Made by a program: the position numbers and the translations under genes | Shown here: positions 1-8,408 of the stretch, piece by piece | Position numbering within the stretch: the first letter of the stretch is position 1 | How the letters are laid out: each line of letters begins with the position of its first letter | The notes under the pieces: model-generated | What the model was told of the DNA's origin: nothing | Databases searched by the model: none | The model's input: only the letters and a program-made list of their open reading frames with translations | NCBI RefSeq assembly: GCF_003932495.1 | Contig: NZ_QZMT01000006.1 | Coordinates: 1 to 64,000, forward strand | Length of the DNA stretch: 64,000 bases | From: Guyparkeria sp. SCN-R1 | GTDB lineage: Bacteria > Pseudomonadota > Gammaproteobacteria > Halothiobacillales > Halothiobacillaceae | Reading direction: 5' to 3'

Positions 1-1371
1 CCGGTCTGTCTCACTCTCATGCAAAGGTAAGATCAACCATTTAATCCGCTTACCCTTCACTTCAAGCCCGCCCAGCGTCTCGGAACGGGAAAAGGCGAGC
101 GAGCCGCCGTAAAGCTCGACGATCTCGCGGACGATCGCCAGCCCCAGTCCATGGCCATCACGGGATTCGTCGAGGCGTGTGCCGCGGCGGGACAGTTCGT
201 GGAGTGAATCGACCGCCACGCCGGGGCCGTCGTCTTCCACCCGGATCAGCCAGCCATCGGGGGTTTGGTTGACCGTCACGCGCACTTCGCTGTTGGCCCA
301 CTTGGCGGCATTGTCGAGCAGGTTGCCGAAGAGCTCGTACATGTCTTCGTGATCGGCGGGGAGCTGGGTTCTATCGCGGACCTCCAGCTGGGAGGTGAAG
401 GTCATGTCGCCGTGTATGTGGCGAAACATATTGAGCAGCCGCGGGATTTCGCGGCCAACGTCGAAGCGGTGGGCACCACGTTGTTCCCCGGCCATGCGGG
501 CCTGACGCAGCTCGCGGTCGGTGATCCGGCGCATGCGGGCGAGCCCTTCGGCCACTGTTTCGACATCCTCGGGGGAGAGTCGTTCACGGGATCGTTGCAG
601 CACCTGGTCGATCAGGGTGATCGGGGTCTTCAGGGCATGGGCAAGGTTGCCGAGCGCCTTGCGCGAGCGGGACAGGCGGCGTTGCATCGTGTCCTGCAGG
701 TGGTTGATCTCCTCGACCATGGGCCGGAGTTCCGGCGGGACGGCCTCGTCCAGCCGGTCGATTTCGCCCTCCTGCAGGCGGCGGCAGTCCTGCCGCACTC
801 GATCGAGCGGACATAGGCTTGCCCGGACGATCAGCCGTTGTCCGACGAGCATCATGCCGAGCATGATCAGCGTGAGGACGGCGAAACGCCAGCGGAAGGT
901 CTCGATCCGCTCTTCCAGTGCTGAGAGATCCGCGGCCACGTGTACCTCGATCCAGGTGTCGTCTTTCTGAATCCGGTCGGCATAGACGAGCAAGTGCTGT
1001 TCCGCCGGGCCGGTGGCGTGGTAGGTGCCGGGGAACGATTCGAGTTTCCGGGACTGTAACTCGAAATCCCATAGCGATCGAGAGCGCAGCTCGGTGCCGG
1101 CCACATCGAGCTGGTAATAATACCCCGAGTAAGGGCGCTCGTAGAGGGGGGTGGCGTAGGCCGGGTCGAGTCGCGGCGCGTCGCCGGTCTGCTCCACGCC
1201 AAGGACGAGCACTTCGGCGTCATGCGCGAGGAGGTCGGCGATGTAATTTTTGGTGAGCACCACGGGCGCGCGAGCGGCGACCAGCCAGAACAGGGCCACC
1301 AGCACCAGGACGCTGGTCAGCAGCCAGAATGTCAGGCGGGTCTGGATATGGCGGGGCTTGAACCTACTCAC
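1..1371 (-). CDS. Sensor histidine kinase, PhoQ/CzcS-like (3' end beyond window)
   Basis: Membrane sensor kinase partnered with the response regulator immediately upstream. It is read from a GTG at 1371 that overlaps the regulator stop by 4 nt, and the frame stays open to the window edge, so only a few C-terminal residues are probably missing. Visible parts are TM1 near residues 12-32, a periplasmic sensor region, TM2 near 150-170, an H-box LAHALKTP with phospho-acceptor His245, an N-box NLLDNAAKW, and G-boxes DDGPGV and GHGLGLAIV. It is the last gene of a seven-gene leftward operon with an RND metal pump, so metal sensing is a reasonable inference. The sensor domain itself does not reveal the ligand; a PhoQ-like role in Mg or envelope sensing remains possible. 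Confidence 0.88.
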   Translation of the reverse strand, partial: MSRFKPRHIQTRLTFWLLTSVLVLVALFWLVAARAPVVLTKNYIADLLAHDAEVLVLGVEQTGDAPRLDPAYATPLYERPYSGYYYQLDVAGTELRSRSLWDFELQSRKLESFPGTYHATGPAEQHLLVYADRIQKDDTWIEVHVAADLSALEERIETFRWRFAVLTLIMLGMMLVGQRLIVRASLCPLDRVRQDCRRLQEGEIDRLDEAVPPELRPMVEEINHLQDTMQRRLSRSRKALGNLAHALKTPITLIDQVLQRSRERLSPEDVETVAEGLARMRRITDRELRQARMAGEQRGAHRFDVGREIPRLLNMFRHIHGDMTFTSQLEVRDRTQLPADHEDMYELFGNLLDNAAKWANSEVRVTVNQTPDGWLIRVEDDGPGVAVDSLHELSRRGTRLDESRDGHGLGLAIVREIVELYGGSLAFSRSETLGGLEVKGKRIKWLILPLHESETDR

Positions 1372-2048
1372 GAGCGTTCTCGCGGATCACGATGGAAGAC
1401 ATATCCCTGACCGCGACGCGTCTCGATCCGTTCGCGACCCAGCTTGCGGCGCAGACGCGTGACGTAGGCCTCGATCACGTTGGGATCCCGGTCGTCGTCG
1501 AATTCGTAGAGATGATCGGCCAGCCGGCTTTTCGACAGTACGTGCCCCGTGTGATGGACGAAGTAGCGCAGCATGCGGAACTCGGTGCCGGTCAGTTCCA
1601 CCGGTCTGCCTTCGACCAACGCCTGCTGACGGTCCTCGTTGAGCACGAGGCCGTGGTCCGACTGCATTATCAGGTCGGCAGGGTGTTTGTTGACGCGCCG
1701 TGAGAGGGCCCGCAGGCGAGCGACCAGTTCCTCGAGATGGAACGGCTTGGCGAGGTAGTCGTCGGCCCCGGCCTCGAACCCCTCGACCTTCTCGAACCAG
1801 GTATCGCGGGCCGTGAGCAGCAGTACCGGTAAGTCCAGACCCTTCTCACGCCATTCGTGCAGTACCGCTAGACCGTCCTTTCCGGGGAGACCGATGTCGA
1901 GCACGACCAGATCGTGCACGTGTTCCCTTCCCAGCCAGGCGGCTTCGTCGCCGTGGCGCACCCAGTCGACCGCGTAGCCTCGCTCGCGCAGGCGCGCCTG
2001 CAGATCGGCGCCCAGGGTGTCGTCGTCTTCGGCCAAGAGCAGTCTCAT
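1368..2048 (-). CDS. OmpR/PhoP-family response regulator
   Basis: Two-domain transcription regulator of 226 residues. The receiver domain (about 1-115) has acidic residues EDDD at 7-10, phospho-acceptor Asp51 in VVLDIGLPG, and the LTARD and KPF switch motifs. A C-terminal winged-helix domain (about 130-220) ends with the typical RRGQGYVF motif. It sits 3 nt after the PepSY gene and overlaps the kinase start by 4 nt, so pump, PepSY protein, regulator and kinase are co-expressed. It probably controls the czcCBA-like operon; a direct repeat of CTGAA spaced 11 bp, upstream of the first gene at 8227-8242, suits this regulator family. PhoP, QseB and CzcR are all close in type, so no symbol is given. 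Confidence 0.92.
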   Translation of the reverse strand: MRLLLAEDDDTLGADLQARLRERGYAVDWVRHGDEAAWLGREHVHDLVVLDIGLPGKDGLAVLHEWREKGLDLPVLLLTARDTWFEKVEGFEAGADDYLAKPFHLEELVARLRALSRRVNKHPADLIMQSDHGLVLNEDRQQALVEGRPVELTGTEFRMLRYFVHHTGHVLSKSRLADHLYEFDDDRDPNVIEAYVTRLRRKLGRERIETRRGQGYVFHRDPRERS

Positions 2049-2051
2049 CAG

Positions 2052-2432
2052 TCAGTCGTCATCGTGGTGGCCGCTCCCAAAGAATTCCCCGGTTTCCTTG
2101 TGTTCGGAGAGAAGTCGGCCATCACGCGCATCGAAGCGCATTTCGTGGTACTGGTCGTCCTTGCCGTAGACGGTAATCTCGTATATCAGCGCCTCCTCGT
2201 CGAGCTTGGCCTCCACCATCTGTCCTGGGTGGAAGGCCTGGGGTCGACCAAGGAGTTCGGCCAGGGAGAGGAGCTCGCCGCGTTGATGCGGCTTGAAGAC
2301 CTGGTTGTGATCCGCCTGGGCCGACGACACGATCGCCAGAACGGCCAGCATTGCCACCGCGACCAAGCCGGTCCGAAGCCACGAGACGACCTTGCGGATC
2401 GGTTCGCCGCCCCGGTTATCAGTATGGTTCAT
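2052..2432 (-). CDS. Secreted PepSY-domain protein
   Basis: Small 126-residue protein with an N-terminal signal or anchor (hydrophobic about 16-36, ending SSAQA) followed by one PepSY-type domain (about 45-120: EAKLDEEALIYEITVYGKD and the MRFDARDGRLL turn). The tail EFFGSGHHDDD is rich in His and Asp. PepSY proteins of this kind are often encoded beside two-component systems and metal pumps and are thought to act in the periplasm as inhibitors or modulators. Its start overlaps the stop of the DUF3240 gene and it precedes the regulator by 3 nt. Metal binding by the acidic/His tail is only inference. Confidence 0.85.
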   Translation of the reverse strand: MNHTDNRGGEPIRKVVSWLRTGLVAVAMLAVLAIVSSAQADHNQVFKPHQRGELLSLAELLGRPQAFHPGQMVEAKLDEEALIYEITVYGKDDQYHEMRFDARDGRLLSEHKETGEFFGSGHHDDD

Positions 2433-2731
2433 GGGATCTCTCCGCTGTCGTGCACGGGCACAAGCCAGTATCGCAGACCCAGGCCGGCGAGTTCATCCCG
2501 CATGGCCTGGATCAACGACTGGGCCTGATCCGACTCGATTTCCAGGTGAAACACCGCGCGGCGCTGGCGTCCCGTGACCTGTTCGACTAGGTTGAACCGG
2601 CCGTGCTCCCGGCTGTGGCCCCAGGCAGCCTCGCCGGTGAAGCCGGACAGCTCCTCCCGGCCCAGCAGCCAGTCGACCACGAGTTCCTCGACGTCCGGGC
2701 GGGCAATCAATGTCAGCAGTACGTCAGTCAT
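2429..2731 (-). CDS. DUF3240 family protein
   Basis: Cytoplasmic 100-residue protein without signal peptide, matching the DUF3240 type: N-terminal MTDVLLTLIARPDVEELVVDWLL, a central GHSREHG loop and a C-terminal ferredoxin-like half with YWLVPVHDSGEIP. The fold resembles PII-like regulators. Members are almost always found next to CzcA-type RND pumps, as here, where the ATG overlaps the czcA-like stop by 4 nt and the TGA overlaps the PepSY start by 4 nt. Function is unknown; a cytosolic regulator or metal sensor for the pump is a common suggestion from PII-like folds but is not shown. Confidence 0.85.
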   Translation of the reverse strand: MTDVLLTLIARPDVEELVVDWLLGREELSGFTGEAAWGHSREHGRFNLVEQVTGRQRRAVFHLEIESDQAQSLIQAMRDELAGLGLRYWLVPVHDSGEIP

Positions 2732-5700
2732 GAGTCGGCTCCCCGGCGGTCGGCTTGGGGTGCCGCTTCACCGAAGCGGCGGTAGAGGATGGGCAGCAGC
2801 ACCAGGGTGAGCAGGGTGGAGGTCACCAGCCCGCCGATGACCACCGCCGCGAGCGGCCGCTGGATCTCCGAGCCCGGCCCGGTCGCGAACAGCAGCGGGA
2901 TCAGGCCGAAGGCGGCGGTGGCGGCCGTCATCAACACCGGACGCAAGCGCCGCTTGGCCCCCTCGATCACGGTGTCATGCAACGACAGCCCCAGCCCTCG
3001 CAACTGGTTGAAATAGCTCACCAGCACCACGCCGTTGAGCACCGCGATGCCCAGCAGGGCGATGAAGCCCACCGAGGCCGGTACCGACATGTATTCGCCG
3101 GATATCCACAGGCCGAACACGCCACCGATCAAGGCAAAGGGGATGTTAAGTAGCACCAGAATGGCCTGGCGGATCGAGCCGAAGGTGGTGAACAGCAGGA
3201 GGAAGATCAGGCCGATCGAGACCGGCACCACCATCCCCAGTCGCTTGGCCGCACGTTGCTGGTTCTCGAACTCGCCGCCCCACGCGAGGCGATAACCCGT
3301 ATCGAGCGATACCTGGTCGCCCACCGCCTTGCGGGCATCCTCGACAAAACCGACCAGATCGCGGCCGGCGACGCTCGCGGCCACCACGACGAAACGCTCG
3401 CCCAGCTCGCGCTCGACCTGAACCGGGCCCTCGACGCGCTCGATCGATGCCAGAGCCGACAGGGGCAATCGTTGACCACCGGGCAGGCTGACCAACAGTT
3501 CGCGCATCGCTTCCGGTGAACTGGCGATCTCGCGGCTGCCGCGGATCATCAGCGGTGTGCGCCGTATGCCCTCGTAGACCGTGCCGACGCGTTTGCCCTC
3601 GAGTTGCGCGCGCAAGACGGTCTGTAGCTCTTCAATGGCCAGCCCATAGCGCCCGGCGGCCTGCCGGTCGGCGGTGATTTTCAGGTACTGCACGCCCTCG
3701 TTGCTGGTATAGAAGACATCCGAGGCACCATCGATACCGCGCACGGTCTCGGCGATCGCCTGGGCCTTCTCGTTGAGCACGTCAAGGTCGGGGCCGTACA
3801 ACTTGATCGCCAGATCCCCGCGCACCCCAGTCAGCATCTCGGAGACGCGCATCTCGATAGGTTGGGTGAAGGCATGGGCCACGCCCGGGAAGTCGGCCAG
3901 GACCTCGCGGATGGCATCGATCAGTTCCTCCTTGGTCTCGAAGCGCCATTCCTCGCGCGGTTTCAGCACCAGGAAGTTGTCGGTATCGTTGAGACCCATC
4001 GGGTCCATGCCCAATTCGTCGGACCCCGTGCGGGCGATCACGCCGGTGACTTCGGGGACGCGCTCGATCAACGCCTGCTGGAAGCGCTTGTCGATGCGGA
4101 CCGACTGCCCGAGCGAGATCGACGGCAGCTTCTCCAACTGGACGATCACGTCGCCCTCGTTCATCGTCGGCATGAATATCTTGCCGATCTGGGTGTAGGC
4201 CCCGGCCGTTGCCCCCAGGGCCAGCAGGGCGGCTGCGCCGATGGATTTCGGGTGGGTCAGCGACCAGGCCAGGGCCGGGGTGTAGGCCTTGTGCAATTGG
4301 CGCACCAGCCACGGCTCGTCGTGCGGCACATTGCGCAGCAGGAACGTGCTGATCACCGGGATCGCCGTCAGCGAGAGCAGCAGTGAACTACCCAGGGCGA
4401 AGACGATGGTCAGCGCCACCGGCTTGAATAGCTTGCCTTCCAGCCCCTGCAGTGTGAGCAGCGGCAAGAAGACGATCACGATGATCAGGGTGCCGGCGGT
4501 CACCGGCGCGGCCACTTCGCGCACGGCCCGATAGATCACGTGCAACCGGGGCAGGCGCTTGGCCTCCTTTTCCCGCCCCAGGTGGGCGACGATGTTCTCG
4601 ACCACCACGACGGCGGCGTCGACCAGCATGCCGATCGCGATGGCCAGCCCGCCCAGGCTCATCAGGTTGGCGGACATTCCCACCTGATCCATGAGAATGA
4701 AGGTCAGTAGGGCAGACAGCGGCAGGATCAGGGCCACGGTCACCGCCGCCCTCAGGTTGCCCAGGAAGATCACTAGGAGGATCAGCACCAGGACGATAGC
4801 CTCCTCGAGGGCCTTGGTCACGGTGTGCACGGCCTGGTCGACCAGCGTCCCGCGGTTGTAGAAGACGTCGATGCTCACGCCTTCCGGCAAGGTGGGGGCG
4901 AGCTCGTCGAGCTTGTCCTGCACGCCGGCGACGACCTCGCGGGCATTCGCTCCCCGTAGGCCCAGCACCAGGCCCTGGACGGCCTCGCGGTCGCCGTTCT
5001 TGGTCACCGCGCCGTAGCGGGTGAGGCTGCCGATCTGGACATCGGCGACGTCGGCGACGTGGATCGGCGCGCCGCCCGGCGTCATCGCCACCACGGTTTC
5101 ACGCAGATCGTCCAGTTGCGTGACGGCGCCCTGGACGCGCACCAAAAGCGCCTCCTCGCCGTCCTCGACCCGGCCCGCGCCGTCGTTCTTGTTGTTGCGT
5201 GACAGGGCATCACGCAGTTGCCCGAGCGTGACACCGCGGGCGCTCATCCTTGCCGTGTCGGGTTCGACCTCGAAGGTACGGACGTGTCCGCCCAGGGCAT
5301 TGACGTCGGCCACCCCCGGCACCGTCCTCAGGGCCGGACGGATCACCCAGTCGAGCAGCGACCGGCGTTCGGCCAGCGACAGGTTGCCCCCATCGATGGT
5401 GAACATGAACATCTCGCCCAGCGGGGTGGTGATCGGTCCCATGCCGCCGGTCGCGTCAGGCGGCAGATCCTCCCAGACGGCGGCGAGACGTTCGGACACC
5501 TGCTGGCGGGCCCAGTAGATGTCGGTGCCTTCGGCAAAGTCGATGGTGATTGCCGTCAGGCCGTACTTGGCCACGGAACGGAGCATGCTCTGGTCGGGAA
5601 TGCCGAGCATCTCGACTTCCACCGGTGCGGTGATGCGCTGCTCGATCTCCTCGGGCGTCATGCCCGGTGCCTTGATGATGATCTTGACCTGGGTGTTCGA

Positions 5701-5829
5701 TACGTCCGGGAAGGCATCGATCGGCAGATTGAGGAAGGCGCGGGTGCCCAGCCCCGCCGTCAGGGCGACCAGCAACAGGATGAACAGGCGCTGGGTGAGC
5801 GAGAAACGGATCAGGGAGGCAAGCATCAC
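2728..5829 (-). CDS. czcA: Heavy-metal efflux RND transporter, CzcA/CusA type
   Basis: Inner-membrane proton/cation antiporter subunit of 1033 residues, the usual length for HME-RND proteins. TM1 (about 10-30) is followed by the porter domain starting NLPIDAFPDVSNTQV. The TM4 motif near residues 393-412 reads AIGMLVDAAVVVVENI, with the single Asp-Ala-Ala core closer to the Cu/Ag (HME4) signature than to the DFG-x3-DGA of Zn/Cd/Co CzcA, so the substrate may be Cu(I)/Ag(I) rather than Zn. A second 12-TM half ends LPILYRRFGE. It overlaps the adaptor gene before it and the DUF3240 gene after it by 4 nt each. The symbol is used in the family sense only. Confidence 0.93.
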   Translation of the reverse strand: MMLASLIRFSLTQRLFILLLVALTAGLGTRAFLNLPIDAFPDVSNTQVKIIIKAPGMTPEEIEQRITAPVEVEMLGIPDQSMLRSVAKYGLTAITIDFAEGTDIYWARQQVSERLAAVWEDLPPDATGGMGPITTPLGEMFMFTIDGGNLSLAERRSLLDWVIRPALRTVPGVADVNALGGHVRTFEVEPDTARMSARGVTLGQLRDALSRNNKNDGAGRVEDGEEALLVRVQGAVTQLDDLRETVVAMTPGGAPIHVADVADVQIGSLTRYGAVTKNGDREAVQGLVLGLRGANAREVVAGVQDKLDELAPTLPEGVSIDVFYNRGTLVDQAVHTVTKALEEAIVLVLILLVIFLGNLRAAVTVALILPLSALLTFILMDQVGMSANLMSLGGLAIAIGMLVDAAVVVVENIVAHLGREKEAKRLPRLHVIYRAVREVAAPVTAGTLIIVIVFLPLLTLQGLEGKLFKPVALTIVFALGSSLLLSLTAIPVISTFLLRNVPHDEPWLVRQLHKAYTPALAWSLTHPKSIGAAALLALGATAGAYTQIGKIFMPTMNEGDVIVQLEKLPSISLGQSVRIDKRFQQALIERVPEVTGVIARTGSDELGMDPMGLNDTDNFLVLKPREEWRFETKEELIDAIREVLADFPGVAHAFTQPIEMRVSEMLTGVRGDLAIKLYGPDLDVLNEKAQAIAETVRGIDGASDVFYTSNEGVQYLKITADRQAAGRYGLAIEELQTVLRAQLEGKRVGTVYEGIRRTPLMIRGSREIASSPEAMRELLVSLPGGQRLPLSALASIERVEGPVQVERELGERFVVVAASVAGRDLVGFVEDARKAVGDQVSLDTGYRLAWGGEFENQQRAAKRLGMVVPVSIGLIFLLLFTTFGSIRQAILVLLNIPFALIGGVFGLWISGEYMSVPASVGFIALLGIAVLNGVVLVSYFNQLRGLGLSLHDTVIEGAKRRLRPVLMTAATAAFGLIPLLFATGPGSEIQRPLAAVVIGGLVTSTLLTLVLLPILYRRFGEAAPQADRRGADS

Positions 5830-6953
5830 TCGTCGCCTCCCATGCCTTGCCAGGCCCCCTTGATGGCGGCCACGCCATCCACGGCCACCTGGTCACCGGC
5901 CGACAACTGGCTCTGGTCACCCGTGTCGCTCACCCGGATGGTCAACAGGCCATCGGCCTCGCCCAGCCGCTCGACCGGGAAGGCATCGAAGCCGCCCTCG
6001 GTCGCGACGAAGATGAAGAATGCCTTTCCCTGTCGGATGACGGCGTTGCCCGGCACTCGCAGCAGGTCTGCCTGATCCGCACCCTCGAGGCGCACGCGCA
6101 GGAATTGGCCTGGACGCAGCCGGCCATCGACCGCGTCGACCCGAGCCCGGACCATGACGGTCTGGTCATCCGGATCGATGCGGCTGCCGACGAGGATGAC
6201 CTCCGCCTGTATCGCTTCGTCCACGACGGTTACCCGGTCGCCGGGTTGCACGTCGGCGAGGCGTTCGGTCGGCAGACGGACCTCCAGCCAGAGCGTGTCC
6301 AGTGCGCTGATGCGAACCAGGGCGGAGGCGGCGTCGACCCGTTCGCCCGCGGTGACCATCCGTTCCATCACGGTGCCGTCGCGTGGGGCGACGAGGTCAA
6401 GCACGGCATCGATACGACGGGTCTGATCGAGCCGATCGATGGCCTCATCGCTCATCCCGGCAAGCGACAGGCTCTGGCGCAGAGCGGAAAGACGGGCATC
6501 GGACTGGTTGTAGGCGCCGCGGCTCTCATCGAGGCGGCGCTTGGCGATGATGCCCTCCTCCGCCAGTGCCCGGTCGCGTTCCAGGGCCTGTGCCGCCACG
6601 CGGTGGGACGCGAGTTCCTCGAGGTAGTCGCGTTGCAAGCCGACCAGTCCCGGGCTCAGCAGGCTGGCGATCGGCTGGTTTTGGGTGACGGTCTCGCCTT
6701 CGGCGACCCGGACCTGCTGGATCAAGCCGTCGACCGGGGCGGCGAGCACGGTCTCGTTGGCCGGCGGCACCCGGATCTCGGCGGGGTAGGCGTGTCCAGC
6801 GACGTTGCTGGCCGCCTGAACCGCCGCAGTTTCAATACCCAGCGCGCGAGCCTGGGAGTCGCTCATGGTGATATCCGCTGCCTGCAGGGTCGGGCTGGAC
6901 AGCAGCGCGGCCCCCATGGCGGCGAGAAGCATTTTCTTGATGTGACGATTCAC
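5826..6953 (-). CDS. czcB: RND efflux membrane-fusion protein, CzcB type
   Basis: Periplasmic adaptor subunit of 375 residues joining the RND pump to the outer-membrane channel. A signal peptide (about 1-25, MKKMLLAAMGAALLSSPTLQAAD) is followed by a biotinyl-lipoyl-like domain (VDGLIQQVRVAEGETVTQNQPIASLLSP), an alpha-hairpin (about 115-180), the second lipoyl half (LVAPRDGTVMERMVTAGERV) and beta-barrel and membrane-proximal domains. There is no His-rich metal-binding N-terminus, unlike some CzcB proteins. It is second in the operon, overlapping czcC and czcA by 4 nt on either side. The alternative MNRH start six residues upstream of MKKM is the one used here. Confidence 0.92.
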   Translation of the reverse strand: MNRHIKKMLLAAMGAALLSSPTLQAADITMSDSQARALGIETAAVQAASNVAGHAYPAEIRVPPANETVLAAPVDGLIQQVRVAEGETVTQNQPIASLLSPGLVGLQRDYLEELASHRVAAQALERDRALAEEGIIAKRRLDESRGAYNQSDARLSALRQSLSLAGMSDEAIDRLDQTRRIDAVLDLVAPRDGTVMERMVTAGERVDAASALVRISALDTLWLEVRLPTERLADVQPGDRVTVVDEAIQAEVILVGSRIDPDDQTVMVRARVDAVDGRLRPGQFLRVRLEGADQADLLRVPGNAVIRQGKAFFIFVATEGGFDAFPVERLGEADGLLTIRVSDTGDQSQLSAGDQVAVDGVAAIKGAWQGMGGDE

Positions 6954-8212
6954 GGCATGACCCCCTGGGCCTGGTTGTATTCGGCAATGCTGCGCTGCAG
7001 CCGGACGTGGCTCATTGCGGCGCGACGTTGTGCGGCAAGCTGGCGTTCCTGAACGCGAAGCAGGTCGGCAAGCCCGATCTCGCCCAATGAGTAGGCGCGG
7101 CGGGCGAGTGAGAGGCTTTCGTCGGCCAGATCCCGGTGAACCTGCGCCTGCTCCAGTTCCTCGCGGGCGGCAGAGAGGGACTCGTCGGCCTGCACGACCG
7201 CCAGGCGCAGACGGCGCTCGGTCAGGGAGGCCTGCGAGTGGGCATCGGCCACGCTCACGTTGGCACTTGCTTCTTGCGGGGCCCGCAGGCGTTGGAATTG
7301 GAGTGGCAGGGAAATAGAAATACCCACGCTGTCGATCGAGTCACGGCCGTTTTCTTCCCGGCGGATGTTCATCCCCACGGTCGGTTGCGATCGGCCGCGT
7401 TCGCGGACCACCGCCCGGTCGGCTTCGGCGACCTGCACATCGGTTCGAGCGGCGAGGAGGGTAGGGTGCTGTTCAAACGTGGCGTCTGATGCGGGGGACT
7501 CGGCCCAGTCGGCGGGGCGAGCGTTCAGGCCGGTGACCTGGCGGTATTCCTCGGCAACCTGGACCAGGGCCAGTTCCGCCTGTCGCAACTCGGCCTGTCG
7601 TTGCAGGGTTTCCTCCTGGGCGAGGATCAGGTGAGTGCGCGGCACGTCACCGTGATCCAGTCGCTTTTGCACCTGTGCTTGCAGTTGCTCGGCGGTATCG
7701 AGGGCCTGCCGGGCCAACGTCACGCCTTCGTCGGCTTCGGCCAGTCGGGCAAGCAGCCCTCGGACCCGGCCCGCGATCTCCAGACGCCAGGCGGCGGACT
7801 GCTGTTCGACGGCCACAAGGTAATCCTCGGCCTGGCGTTCGGCTGCCGACTGCAGGCCGGGCCGGCGGAGGGGGAGCTCGACCGACGTTTCCCATTCGCG
7901 CATGCCGGTGTCGCCGCCGAGTGCGTCGGTCTGGTGGGAAAACCCTAGTGAGGGCGGCCCGTCGAGCGGAATGCCGGCGCGTTTGTCCAGGGCATCGGCG
8001 TGCACGCGCTGCGCATCGAACCGTTCGTTGTCGGGGCTGTGAGCCAGCGTGGCTGCCGTCACCTCGGCGACGCTCAGCTCGGCGTCAACGGTCAAGGCTT
8101 GTGTGGCGTGTGCGGGAGGGAGCATCCCCGCCAAGGCGAGCAATGCCAAGGCGGATCGCAAGGCAGTGTGTATGCGGCGCATGACCATCTCCGGATAAGG
8201 TATGCGGCGCAT
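6950..8212 (-). CDS. czcC: Outer-membrane efflux channel, CzcC/TolC family
   Basis: TolC-fold outer-membrane component of 410-420 residues, first gene of the operon. After a signal peptide ending PPAHA it shows the two internal repeats of long coiled-coil helices expected of this family (about 60-230 and 250-415). The start is uncertain: ATG at 8212 gives MRRIPYPEMVMRRI, and a second ATG at 8182 gives MRRIHTALRSALALLALAG, which looks like a normal signal peptide and is probably the real start. The two candidate starts lie inside a 12-bp direct repeat (8171-8182 and 8201-8212). It overlaps czcB by 4 nt. Confidence 0.88.
   Translation of the reverse strand: MRRIPYPEMVMRRIHTALRSALALLALAGMLPPAHATQALTVDAELSVAEVTAATLAHSPDNERFDAQRVHADALDKRAGIPLDGPPSLGFSHQTDALGGDTGMREWETSVELPLRRPGLQSAAERQAEDYLVAVEQQSAAWRLEIAGRVRGLLARLAEADEGVTLARQALDTAEQLQAQVQKRLDHGDVPRTHLILAQEETLQRQAELRQAELALVQVAEEYRQVTGLNARPADWAESPASDATFEQHPTLLAARTDVQVAEADRAVVRERGRSQPTVGMNIRREENGRDSIDSVGISISLPLQFQRLRAPQEASANVSVADAHSQASLTERRLRLAVVQADESLSAAREELEQAQVHRDLADESLSLARRAYSLGEIGLADLLRVQERQLAAQRRAAMSHVRLQRSIAEYNQAQGVMP
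8171..8212. repeat. Tandem 12-bp repeats at the czcC start
   Basis: The 12-mer TATGCGGCGCAT occurs at 8171-8182 and again at 8201-8212, a 30-bp period. The core ATGCGGCGCAT is itself a dyad with a one-base centre. Each copy contains a start codon for the channel gene on the minus strand. It could be a small duplication that created an alternative start, or a pair of operator dyads over the translation start. Confidence 0.6.
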
Positions 8213-8226
8213 TGAATCAACCGTGC

Positions 8227-8242
8227 CTGAATCCAGGCTGAA
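8227..8242. promoter_or_regulatory. Candidate OmpR-type direct repeat upstream of czc operon
   Basis: CTGAA occurs at 8227-8231 and 8238-8242, eleven bases apart, just upstream of the first gene of the czc-like operon. OmpR-family regulators bind direct repeats spaced by about one helical turn, and the operon encodes one. The repeat is short, so chance is a real alternative. Confidence 0.3.
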
Positions 8243-8353
8243 CGAGTCGGTCGTGCGTCCTTATCCGACGCAGCGCGGGAACAGGGGCACCCGGGGGAGG
8301 AGGGGGGTGAAATCAGGTGGCTACGCCAGATGGGTTTGGCGGGCCGACAAACG

Positions 8354-8388
8354 AACGCCCGGCGACCTCAGGTCTGCCGGGCGTTTTT
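8354..8388 (-). terminator. Intrinsic terminator after copB (usable in both directions)
   Basis: Ten-base-pair perfect stem AACGCCCGGC (8354-8363) and GCCGGGCGTT (8376-8385) about 20-50 nt past the copB stop. A run of T follows on the plus strand and a CGTTTGT tract on the minus strand. It separates the copper operon from the czc operon promoter. Confidence 0.75.
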
Positions 8389-8408
8389 CCTTCAGGCGAA
8401 AGTGTGGG

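Noticed and set aside
265-1072. Several small frames at the left edge
   Set aside because: The real gene is the histidine kinase read from GTG 1371 on the minus strand, open to the edge.
5847-7052. 401-codon plus-strand frame opposite czcB/czcC
   Set aside because: Antisense shadow of the adaptor gene.
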